Assembly: GCA_046331625.1 (NCBI GenBank) | Contig: JAXLQL010000005.1 | Coordinates: forward strand, 401,039 to 465,038 | Direction of reading: 5' to 3' | Source of the DNA: JAXLQL01 sp046331625 | Lineage (GTDB): Bacteria > Acidobacteriota > Terriglobia > Bryobacterales > Bryobacteraceae | DNA: 64,000 bases | Shown here: positions 42,488 to 50,130 of the stretch, in pieces | Layout of the letters: the number at the start of each line of letters is the position of its first letter | Position numbering within the stretch: position 1 is the stretch's first letter | Position numbers and translations under genes: made by a program | Notes under the pieces: model-generated | The model's database searches: none | Seen by the model: the letters and a program-made list of their open reading frames with translations, nothing else | Told to the model about the DNA's origin: nothing

Positions 42488-42530
42488 GTGGGGCAGGCTT
42501 TAGCCTGCGCGGGACTTCAGTCCCGCTGCC
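42488..42530. repeat. Dispersed double-hairpin palindrome, copy E (complete)
   Basis: The most complete copy: GGCAGGCTTTAGCCTGC then GCGGGACTTCAGTCCCGC. It lies in the 243-bp gap between the 3' ends of the MBL-fold gene and the ferredoxin-reductase-like gene, thus between convergent genes. Confidence 0.8.
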
Positions 42531-42629
42531 GCCTCGCGAGCCATCGTCCGATAAGACGGCAAGGCCCCACAAGAGACTCCGCCGCTTGGACCAGCACGAC
42601 ACGTGCGCACTTCAGTCCGTGTGCACCCG

Positions 42630-43439
42630 CTACTGCGTCACCCGAATCGGATCGTGCCGAATCCGCCCCCTCGACACACCCTTTCGCTCCGCCACCTCCG
42701 CCGCCGCGTCCATCATCCGTGGCGGACCCGCCAACAACACATCCGCATCGAGCGAGTCCACGAAGTATCCATCGAACGCCTCGGTCACCGTCTTCTCGCT
42801 GGATGCTACAGGCACGTAGACGAAGTTCTTGTGCCGTCTCGCCCATCCTCGCAGCCGCGTATCGAGCACCAACTCGCTCTGCGAACGAGCGCCGTAGAAC
42901 AAGTAGATCTTCCGTCGCGCCAGTTGCCCCGTGGCGAACCAGTGATCGAGCAACCCCATGAAAGGCGCCACGCCCGTTCCGCCCGCCACCATCACCAGCG
43001 CACTCGCGGCCGAATTATCGATCTCACCCAAGCCCCCCATCGCCGCACTGATCTCGATCGCGACGCCCTTCTTCAGCCAGCCATGAATGTACGACGACGC
43101 GATCCCTGGCGGCACATCACCACCCGCAGGCGGCCCGGCCAACTGCACCAGGAACTCGACCACGGGTAGCCGCCTCGGACTCAGCGCGAACGAATACGGC
43201 CGCACCACCTCAGTGTGCTGTGTCCCATACTTCGCGTTCCACGCATCCACGAACGCTTTGGGCAATCGCACCAGCGCGAACTGCCCCGCCTCGAAACGAT
43301 ACTCTTTTGGCATCGCCACCCGCACGCGCTTCACTCCCGGCGATAGCGACTCCACCGCCATCACCTTTCCCGTTAAGTACTGCCGCTGCGCCGCCAACTC
43401 GCACGCGAACGCCAACGCGAGCCACGCCACGCCCCTCAC
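42630..43439 (-). CDS. Exported ferredoxin-NADP-reductase-like flavoprotein
   Basis: 269 residues, GTG start coupled to the preceding small gene by GTGA. A signal-like N-terminus (RGVAWLALAFACELAAQ) is followed by the FNR domains: KVMAVESLSPGVKRVRVAMP, FAD-binding VVRPYSFALSP, an ISAAMGGLGEI region and NAD(P)-binding VMVAGGTGVAPFMGLLDHW. NAD(P)H is not usually available outside the cytoplasm, so either the leader is a membrane anchor facing inward or another electron donor is used. Confidence 0.83.
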   Translation of the reverse strand: MRGVAWLALAFACELAAQRQYLTGKVMAVESLSPGVKRVRVAMPKEYRFEAGQFALVRLPKAFVDAWNAKYGTQHTEVVRPYSFALSPRRLPVVEFLVQLAGPPAGGDVPPGIASSYIHGWLKKGVAIEISAAMGGLGEIDNSAASALVMVAGGTGVAPFMGLLDHWFATGQLARRKIYLFYGARSQSELVLDTRLRGWARRHKNFVYVPVASSEKTVTEAFDGYFVDSLDADVLLAGPPRMMDAAAEVAERKGVSRGRIRHDPIRVTQ

Positions 43440-43690
43440 CGCGGCCGCGCCAGTTCCGTCATCACGTCACCCACCAATTCCTTGGCGCCCTCGATCTGCT
43501 TCAGGATGATCTGCACGTCCATCGCCGGCTTGCCCGGCTGCCGCGCGCTCTGGCAGTAGACGCCGTGCTGACCCACCAGCACCAGCGCGTCGGTCAACAG
43601 ATCGAGCGTCATCGCCAACCTTCCGCGCGCCGTGCCCATCTGGAACTCGTAACGCTCGAGCGGCTCGGCGTTGTCTTTGTAGACGTTCAA
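43436..43690 (-). CDS. Small protein coupled to the ferredoxin-reductase-like gene
   Basis: 84 residues from a TTG at 43688-43690, chosen because GGGGAGGA lies just upstream. An in-frame ATG at 43769-43771 would give 111 residues but shares bases with the start of the divergent gene. The stop overlaps the GTG of the next gene. Sequence has helices (GRLAMTLDLLTDALVLVGQH; DVQIILKQIEGAKELVGDVM). No family recognised. Confidence 0.6.
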   Translation of the reverse strand: MNVYKDNAEPLERYEFQMGTARGRLAMTLDLLTDALVLVGQHGVYCQSARQPGKPAMDVQIILKQIEGAKELVGDVMTELARPR

Positions 43691-43769
43691 CGAATCCTCC
43701 CCGCTTATTCTCCCACCTTCCCGCGCCCTCCCCAACGCCGCCTCGCGTTGTGTTCTAATTCCTGAAGAC

Positions 43770-44843
43770 ATGAAAATCGACATCAAGCGATTGACCATCG
43801 GCTCGGCGTTCGCCGCACTGCTCGCCATCGGATCTTTCAGTGGATCGGGCTCCGCGCAAGGTCCCGCCGTCAGCGGCAATGGGAAGTACAAGTTCAAGGT
43901 CCTCTACACTTCGAGCCACCTTCCGCCGCAGGCGCAGGAGCAGAAGGTGCTCAAGGCCGCACACGGCGGCTTCGGCGTGGATCGCCGCCCCGGCAAAGGC
44001 GATGTCTACTTCGCCCTGCCCGGCGCGGGAATCATCAAGATCAGCGGCGACCTCAAGTCCACCACGATGGTCCCCACCGACCCTTCGATGCGCGACACCA
44101 ACATGCACAATGCGACGCTTTGGCACGCTCCGGACGGTACGCCCTATCTCTCGTTCCCGGGCAACAACGCGCAGAAGGTGTTCGTCACCACGCTTGACGG
44201 AAAGCTGGTGGGAACGCTCGCTCCGCCGGATGGCTCCAAGGACTTGGGGCTCCCTATTGCCAACGATTACTTCCTCGGCCGCGGACCGTTCATTCCCACC
44301 GATACGGACTTCCAGCACAGCACGCTGTACATCTCTACTGGATACTCGAACCTCGACGTGGTGTTGACGGCACGCGTGACGAGTTGGGCGCCGTTCCAGA
44401 TTCAGTGGCATGACCTCGCGTTTGGCGGTAAGGGCACTGGACCCGGACAATTCGGCACCGGCCACGGCATCACCATTCCGCCGGGCACCACGCGCGTCGA
44501 CGTCGCCGATCGCCCCAACGCCGAGATCGATCGCTTCACGCGCTACGGCCAGTACCTCTCGACGCTCAAGACGCCGCTCGGATCGCTCCCCTGCGACATC
44601 TACTATCACGGCAACTACGCGGTGATCGGAGCGCTCGATGGTCCGGATCGCTCCAAGGGCGCGCCCATCTATCTTTACGAGAACGACAAGCTGGTCTCCA
44701 CCATCATCGCCAGAGAGGACCTCGGGCTCGCCAACTTCGCCCACATCCACAACGCTGTGCTGCGCGAGATCGATGGCAAGCTCTACATCATCGCGCAGGC
44801 TTGGAACCCGGGCGACTTCGCGATTCTCGAGCAGGTGATGTAA
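43770..44843 (+). CDS. Exported NHL/six-bladed-propeller-like protein
   Basis: 357 residues with a signal peptide (RLTIGSAFAALLAIGSFSGS). The mature part has repeated beta-strands with a propeller-like periodicity (VDVADRPNAEIDRFTRYGQY; GLANFAHIHNAVLREIDGKL) and several His residues (NMHNATLWHAPDG; HDLAFGG) that could bind metal, as in 6-bladed NHL or SMP-30-like lactonases. No certain active site. YjbR follows by 7 bp. Confidence 0.78.
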   Translation: MKIDIKRLTIGSAFAALLAIGSFSGSGSAQGPAVSGNGKYKFKVLYTSSHLPPQAQEQKVLKAAHGGFGVDRRPGKGDVYFALPGAGIIKISGDLKSTTMVPTDPSMRDTNMHNATLWHAPDGTPYLSFPGNNAQKVFVTTLDGKLVGTLAPPDGSKDLGLPIANDYFLGRGPFIPTDTDFQHSTLYISTGYSNLDVVLTARVTSWAPFQIQWHDLAFGGKGTGPGQFGTGHGITIPPGTTRVDVADRPNAEIDRFTRYGQYLSTLKTPLGSLPCDIYYHGNYAVIGALDGPDRSKGAPIYLYENDKLVSTIIAREDLGLANFAHIHNAVLREIDGKLYIIAQAWNPGDFAILEQVM

Positions 44844-44850
44844 GCGCCGC

Positions 44851-45246
44851 ATGACGGCCGACGACTTCCGACGGATCGCGCTCAGCCTGCCCGGCGCAGA
44901 GGAAGGATCGCACATGGGCGCGGTGGACTTTCGGGTGGGCGGCCGCATCTTCGCCACGCTCGCTTCGGTGAAGCTCGGCTACGGGAACCTGATGCTTACG
45001 CCGGAGCAGCAGGCGGCGTTTGTCGAAGAGATGCCCGAGGTGTTCTTGCCGGTGCACGGCGGCTGGGGTCGCATGGGGGCGACCCATCTCCGGCTAGCCG
45101 AGGCTTCTGAGGATGTGATGACGGGCGCGTTGAAGACGGCTTGGAAACACCGTGTCGACCTCAACGCGAAGACCAAGGTCAAAAGCTCTCGCGCCACCGG
45201 TCGATCGCCCAAACCAAGGCAGCCTCGAGCCAAGGGCGGAACCTAG
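44851..45246 (+). CDS. MmcQ/YjbR-family protein with basic tail
   Basis: 131 residues. The YjbR/MmcQ fold is visible: FRRIALSLPGAEEGSHMGAV, FRVGGRIFATLAS and GWGRMGATHLRLAEASEDVM. The family binds DNA or has an unknown regulatory role. The last 22 residues (KSSRATGRSPKPRQPRAKGG) are basic, Pro-rich and encoded antisense to the 3' end of the Fic gene (68-bp overlap), so they may be a recent extension after loss of a stop codon. Confidence 0.87.
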   Translation: MTADDFRRIALSLPGAEEGSHMGAVDFRVGGRIFATLASVKLGYGNLMLTPEQQAAFVEEMPEVFLPVHGGWGRMGATHLRLAEASEDVMTGALKTAWKHRVDLNAKTKVKSSRATGRSPKPRQPRAKGGT

Positions 45247-46585
45247 CCTCCGCCGCATCGCCGGCTTCCCGGTAGTTCAGGTAGAGAGTGTCCGGGAAGA
45301 TCACCATCTTATGCGACCGAATCGTGTAGACCGACACAGCTCGCAAACCATGTTCGACACGGCCGATGCCGTGCACGTCCAGGCTGATTTTGATCGGCAT
45401 CGGCTGTCGAATATTTAGCACACAGCCTCGATCGTACTGGGCGCGATTGACCTGGTACCCCAGTTCGCGATCCGCCAGCTTTTCGTCATCGGAAAAGAAT
45501 GTTTCCGAAACGGAGAGGACGGGTTCGAAGCCAGCGTCCCGCAAGGTCCGCGCGAGCGATCGTGCCAATTCCTGAATCCTCTCCAGGGCAGCCAAGTAGA
45601 TTTTCGTCGCGACCTCGTCAACAGCCCTCAAGTGCTTCGCCGACACGGCACTCGTCAGCCGAAGCACTTCAACTGCGCTGGTAACCGCTTCGGCGACACT
45701 GAGCGACAAGGCTCGGTCTCGCTGATTCAACAACTCCACCAGAATCAGCCTTTGCCTTCGGGCAAACAGGTTGACCAGTGCCCGGAGGTTTCCTTCGTCC
45801 GCTCTTTCCAGCGCATCGATATACACCGGCACCCCATCCCGCGAGATCTCCAGTGGAAACCAGCCTGCCTTCAAGAACACTGCGGACGCCAACAATCGCG
45901 CAACCCGCCCGTTGCCGTCGCTGAACGGATGAATCTGCGTAAAACGGTGATGCAGCCACGCAGCCTCCACCTCCGGCGGCACACCCGCCTCCACATGCCG
46001 CCGGTGCATCTCGATCAGCCGGTCCATCTCGGCTGCCACGTGAACCGGGGGACAGTACTCATGCACTGTCCCGTCCTCTCGCGCCGGATTGTTCGGCATC
46101 GTCTTGTACTCGCCGCGCTCCACCGGCAGTTCCACGATCTCCCCTTGCGGAGTTTTCGCCGTCCGCGTCCTCTGGTTGCGTAGCAGGAGGCTGTGCAGTT
46201 CCTTGATGTAGCTCGTCGTGAGCGTCCGCTCCCCCTTCACGAACGCGAAGATTCCCTCCACCGCTGCGAGAGCGTCGGCGATGATGGCTGCCACCCGCTC
46301 CGGATCATCGCTCGTTGCGGATCGCGGAATGAGAGCCTCGTTGATACCACGCTCGATCAGCGTTTCGGTCACTCCCCGGTCCAGCGTGTAGACACGCTCC
46401 ACCACCCCTGCTTCCACCGCCCAACGCCGCCGAACTCGCTCGAGAAATGGCTCTACTACGCCACGCTCCTCGAGTCCACGCTTCTGCTCCGCCCAGACTT
46501 CGCCCAGCGAAACCAACTCATGATCAGTGAGCGAATCCGCGCCGGCGGGCAAGTCTTCGATCGGACGAAACGCGATACGGTCCAT
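45179..46585 (-). CDS. Fic/DOC-family protein
   Basis: 468 residues. The Fic core HPFSDGNGR (219-227) is intact, preceded by LHHRFTQI, so AMP transfer or similar activity is likely. The N-terminal region before it (AVEAGVVERVYTL near 56-68) would hold an inhibitory helix, but the usual S/TxxxE[G/N] motif is not exact: Glu58 is present without the Ser. A long C-terminal domain follows after residue 290. No antitoxin gene is adjacent. It overlaps the YjbR 3' end. Confidence 0.9.
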   Translation of the reverse strand: MDRIAFRPIEDLPAGADSLTDHELVSLGEVWAEQKRGLEERGVVEPFLERVRRRWAVEAGVVERVYTLDRGVTETLIERGINEALIPRSATSDDPERVAAIIADALAAVEGIFAFVKGERTLTTSYIKELHSLLLRNQRTRTAKTPQGEIVELPVERGEYKTMPNNPAREDGTVHEYCPPVHVAAEMDRLIEMHRRHVEAGVPPEVEAAWLHHRFTQIHPFSDGNGRVARLLASAVFLKAGWFPLEISRDGVPVYIDALERADEGNLRALVNLFARRQRLILVELLNQRDRALSLSVAEAVTSAVEVLRLTSAVSAKHLRAVDEVATKIYLAALERIQELARSLARTLRDAGFEPVLSVSETFFSDDEKLADRELGYQVNRAQYDRGCVLNIRQPMPIKISLDVHGIGRVEHGLRAVSVYTIRSHKMVIFPDTLYLNYREAGDAAEARFRPWLEAALVWAIDRWRESF

Positions 46586-46668
46586 CAGAGTCTTACGGTA
46601 CCAACCCTTGGCAGGCAGTTGGTGGAGCGGTTACCTTCCCCACGGGAGTGCTCGCGTATGATAGGCAA

Positions 46669-47967
46669 ATGCAGCGGCGAACCTTCATCATCACCTCCGG
46701 CGCCACCACCCTGGCGACCCAACGTGCCGCGGGCGCAAATGATCGCGTCAACGTAGGCGTAGTCGGCTTGCGCGGTCGCGGCCGCGAGCACGTCAGCATC
46801 TTCGGGCAAGACCCACTGTCACGGGTCGCCGCGCTCTGCGATATCGACAATTCGCAATCGGAGCGCGCGGTTCCGCTCGCTGAGAAAATGCAGGGGACGA
46901 AGCCAAAGACCTACCAAGACCTCCGCAAGCTGCTCGACGACAAAGACGTGGATGCGGTTTCGCTCGCCACCTGCAATCACTGGCACGCGCTCGCAACCAT
47001 CTGGGCTTGCCAGGCGGGCAAAGACGTCTACGTCGAAAAACCCGCCAGCCACAACATTTGGGAAGGCCGCAAGATGGTGGAAGCCGCCCGGAAATACGGC
47101 CGCATTGTACAGGTCGGCATGCAATCGCGCACGACGGAGCACAAGCAACGGGCGATCCAACTGCTGCGCGAGGGCGTGATCGGGAAGGTGTATCTCGCCA
47201 AAGGGCTTTGCTACAAGCGGCGCAAGTCGATCGGAAAGTCGCCCGACGGTCCGATCCCCGCCGGCGTCGACTACAACACCTGGCTCGGCCCCGCGCCAAT
47301 GCGCGCGTTCAATCCGAATCGCTTCCACTACAACTGGCATTGGTTCTGGGACACCGGCAACGGGGACATCGGCAATCAAGGCGTCCACGAGATGGACATC
47401 TGCCGCTGGGGACTTGGCAAGACTTCCCTGCCCCCGAAGGTCTACTCGAGCGGCGGCAAGTTCGCCTATGACGACGATCAGGAGACTCCGAACACGCAAC
47501 TGTCGACGTTCGACTATGGCGACTCGCAGATCGTCTTCGAGGTCCGCGGACTGCTCACCGGAAGCGAGAGCTCCATCCCCTCTGACGGCTCCAACTTCAT
47601 CGGCAACCTCTTCCTCGGAAGCGAAGGTCACATGTCGGTGGACTCGACCGGCTTCCAGGTTTACCTCGGTGAGAAGCGAGAACTCGCACAGTCGATGAAG
47701 CCCACCGAGTCGCGCATTTGGGAAACGTCCCCGCACATGAACAATTTCCTCAAGGCAGTCAGGAGCCGGAAACACACGGACCTCACCGGCGACATCGCAG
47801 ACGGACATCTCTCAGCCGCGCTGTGCCATATGGCGAACATCTCGTATCGCCTGGGACGTCAGCTTCGGTTCGACCCGGTCAACGAAAACTTCGGCGCCGA
47901 CTACGAAGCGAACCAGATGCTCTCTCGCGACTATCGTGCGCCTTTCGTAGTTCCAGACGCCGTGTGA
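46669..47967 (+). CDS. Gfo/Idh/MocA-family oxidoreductase with Tat-like leader
   Basis: 432 residues from the ATG at 46669 (an ATG at 46648 is possible). Leader MQRRTFIITSGATTLATQRA. NAD-binding VNVGVVGLRGRGREHVSIF, catalytic-region DVYVEKPASHNIWEG and YNWHWFWDTGNGDIGNQGVH fit the family, which in this phylum includes exported sugar dehydrogenases. It opens a run of sugar-acid genes on the same strand. Substrate unknown. Confidence 0.9.
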   Translation: MQRRTFIITSGATTLATQRAAGANDRVNVGVVGLRGRGREHVSIFGQDPLSRVAALCDIDNSQSERAVPLAEKMQGTKPKTYQDLRKLLDDKDVDAVSLATCNHWHALATIWACQAGKDVYVEKPASHNIWEGRKMVEAARKYGRIVQVGMQSRTTEHKQRAIQLLREGVIGKVYLAKGLCYKRRKSIGKSPDGPIPAGVDYNTWLGPAPMRAFNPNRFHYNWHWFWDTGNGDIGNQGVHEMDICRWGLGKTSLPPKVYSSGGKFAYDDDQETPNTQLSTFDYGDSQIVFEVRGLLTGSESSIPSDGSNFIGNLFLGSEGHMSVDSTGFQVYLGEKRELAQSMKPTESRIWETSPHMNNFLKAVRSRKHTDLTGDIADGHLSAALCHMANISYRLGRQLRFDPVNENFGADYEANQMLSRDYRAPFVVPDAV

Positions 47968-47982
47968 TACGCTCATGCGTTC

Positions 47983-49101
47983 ATGAAGATTACGAAAGTA
48001 GAGACGATCTACCTGCGCTTGCCGGATATCAAGGCGCAGGCCGATAGTGGACAGGACGCGCTTCTGGTGCGGGTCCACACCGACGCCGGAATCACTGGAC
48101 TCGGCGAAGTGGACTCGAGTCCTCTTGCCGTGAAAGGCGCCATTGACGGACCGTACTCGCACGCGATCACCGCTGGACTCGGCCATATCGTGCTCGGCGA
48201 GGATCCATTCGAAACCGAAAAGCTCTGGTACAAGATGTGGAACCACAACATCTACGCGGGGCGCTCCGGCATCGGGGTTCATGCCATGAGCGGCATCGAC
48301 ATGGCGCTGTGGGACATCAAAGGCAAGGCGCTGCGCCAGCCGGTGTGGAAGCTGCTCGGTGGGGGATTCCATCAGAAGATCCGCTGCTATGCGAGTTCGC
48401 TCTTCGGCGCCACGCCGCGCAAGACCCGTGATCTGGCCCGGCGGTTTCGTGACAAGGGCTTCACGGCGGTAAAGTTCGGTTGGGCGCCCATGGGCGAGAA
48501 CGAAGCCAACGATATCGCGTTGGTGCGCGAGGGCCGCAAGGGCCTGGGCGATGACGCGGATTTGTTGATCGACGCTGGCCTCGTGTGGGACGCGAAGACC
48601 GCGATCCAGCGTGCCCGCGCCTTCGCGGACTATCGCATCTTCTGGCTCGAAGAGCCGCTCCGCCCGGACGACTATGACGGGTATCGCAAGCTGAGCGAGT
48701 CGACTCACTTGCGCATCGCGGCGGGTGAGGAAGAGTCGAGCCGATCCACGTACGTGGATTTGATGGATCGCGGAAAAGTGGACGTCGTCCAAGTCGACCT
48801 GACGCGATGCGGTGGGTTCACCGAAGCGATGAAGATCGCGGCCCTCGCGTGGGATCGCGCATTGCCCGTGGCCAACCACGGCTTCACCACCTACGTGAAC
48901 GTGATGGCCGCGTTGCATTGGCTCAATTCGATTCCCAATGCGCTCATTTGCGAGTTCGTCGCCGAGGAGGAAACGAACTTGCGCGAGATGATCACGAAGC
49001 AGAAGATCCGGGCGAAAGACGGCTACCTGGATGTTCCACAAGAGCCCGGCCTCGGCATCGAGCTCGACGAGAAGGCCGTCGAGAAATTGAGGGTCGCCTG
49101 A
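47983..49101 (+). CDS. Mandelate-racemase/galactonate-dehydratase-like enzyme
   Basis: 372 residues, 15 bp after the previous stop. The enolase-superfamily metal and base residues are seen in TAVKFGWAPMGEN, DLLIDAGLVWD, FWLEEPLRPDD, RIAAGEEES and VANHGFTTY (His as base). This pattern is that of acid-sugar dehydratases (MR/galactonate group), which remove water from aldonates or gluconates to give 2-keto-3-deoxy acids. The KDG-type kinase at 53026 would take the product. Confidence 0.9.
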   Translation: MKITKVETIYLRLPDIKAQADSGQDALLVRVHTDAGITGLGEVDSSPLAVKGAIDGPYSHAITAGLGHIVLGEDPFETEKLWYKMWNHNIYAGRSGIGVHAMSGIDMALWDIKGKALRQPVWKLLGGGFHQKIRCYASSLFGATPRKTRDLARRFRDKGFTAVKFGWAPMGENEANDIALVREGRKGLGDDADLLIDAGLVWDAKTAIQRARAFADYRIFWLEEPLRPDDYDGYRKLSESTHLRIAAGEEESSRSTYVDLMDRGKVDVVQVDLTRCGGFTEAMKIAALAWDRALPVANHGFTTYVNVMAALHWLNSIPNALICEFVAEEETNLREMITKQKIRAKDGYLDVPQEPGLGIELDEKAVEKLRVA

Positions 49102-49102
49102 T

Positions 49103-50050
49103 ATGAATCGCCGACAGTTCACCACCGCTCTCGCATCCACGCTGACCGCGGCAGCCGCGAAGCTCCCGGCCAAGCGCAACATCAAATGGGCCGTCAGTCT
49201 CGGGTTGTGGGGGCATTTCAAGCATGGTCCATTGACCGACGTGTTCGACGTGATGCGGGACACCGGATTCATCGGTATCCGCTGGACCGGCTTTCCGGGC
49301 TTCTTGAAAACGTATGGCGTGACGCTGGCAGACATCGAACGAGAAATGTCGAAGCGCGGACTCGAGACGTTCACTATCTCTTTCGGCGGCCCGGCGCACA
49401 TCGCCGCGCAACAGAAGAAAGTGATCGACAACGCGCGGGAAGCGATGAAGTTCTTGAAGCAGGTGGGCGCGAACCATCTGGTGGTGTTCCCGCCTGGCCG
49501 CCATTCGGCGGACGCCAAGGGCGAAGAAGCGTTCAAGACGATGTGCGATACGTTCAACAAGATCGGTGAGGCGGCGGGCGAGATGGGCTTCCGCGCAGGG
49601 TTGCATAATCACCTCGACGAGATGGTGGAAACGCCAGACGAGGTGCATCGTTGCATGGCGATGACCGATCCGAAGTTGTTCTGGTTTTCTCCGGACACCG
49701 CGCACTTGCACCTCGGCGGCAGCAACGTTCCCGAGATGATGGAGCGCTACAAGCCGCGCCTCATGTCGATGGACTACAAAGACGCCAAGTGGACGACGCC
49801 CACCGAGGACTGGAAGCAAGACAACGGGAAGGTGCTCGAGAAGACTTCGCGGAGCGCGAAGTTCCTGGCGAGCATCTATGACCTGGGCGATGGAGAGATC
49901 GACTTCAAGGCGTGCCATCGCACGCTGAAGTCAGTCAATTTCAAAGGATGGATCTGCGTGGATCTCGACACGGCGCGAAAGGGTCCGCGAACGAGTTATG
50001 AACGGTGCGGTGCTTATGTGGTCAACACTCTCGAAAAGATTTACCTCTAG
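49103..50050 (+). CDS. Exported sugar-phosphate-isomerase-like TIM-barrel protein
   Basis: 315 residues, one base after the dehydratase stop. Tat-like leader (NRRQFTTALASTLTAAAAKL). Barrel and metal sites in WAVSLGLWGHFKHG, FRAGLHNHLDEMVETPDEVH, SPDTAHLHLGGSNVPEMMER and SMDYKDAKWTTPTEDW. Probably isomerises or epimerises a keto sugar. Its 3' end is 40 bp from the palindrome copy that begins the next coding region. Confidence 0.87.
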   Translation: MNRRQFTTALASTLTAAAAKLPAKRNIKWAVSLGLWGHFKHGPLTDVFDVMRDTGFIGIRWTGFPGFLKTYGVTLADIEREMSKRGLETFTISFGGPAHIAAQQKKVIDNAREAMKFLKQVGANHLVVFPPGRHSADAKGEEAFKTMCDTFNKIGEAAGEMGFRAGLHNHLDEMVETPDEVHRCMAMTDPKLFWFSPDTAHLHLGGSNVPEMMERYKPRLMSMDYKDAKWTTPTEDWKQDNGKVLEKTSRSAKFLASIYDLGDGEIDFKACHRTLKSVNFKGWICVDLDTARKGPRTSYERCGAYVVNTLEKIYL

Positions 50051-50090
50051 AAGCGGAGCAGACTTCCGCCGTGACCCACTCAGTCGAGCT

Positions 50091-50130
50091 GTGGGGCAGG
50101 CTTCAGCCTGCGCGGGACTTCAGTCCCGCC
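50091..50130. repeat. Dispersed double-hairpin palindrome, copy F (inside a coding frame)
   Basis: GGCAGGCTTCAGCCTGC then GCGGGACTTCAGTCCCGC, almost identical to copy E. It is in frame with the downstream amidohydrolase and, if translated from its GTG (50091-50093), encodes VGQASACAGLQSR. Confidence 0.85.

Noticed and set aside
42418..42530. CRISPR array
   Set aside because: Two similar repeat units 46 bp apart could suggest it, but they are palindromic double hairpins found singly elsewhere, of unequal length, and no cas gene is near.
43691..43771. ATG at 43769-43771 as start of the small gene before the ferredoxin-reductase-like gene
   Set aside because: It shares bases with the ATG of the divergent gene and has no ribosome binding site, while the TTG at 43688-43690 has GGGGAGGA before it.
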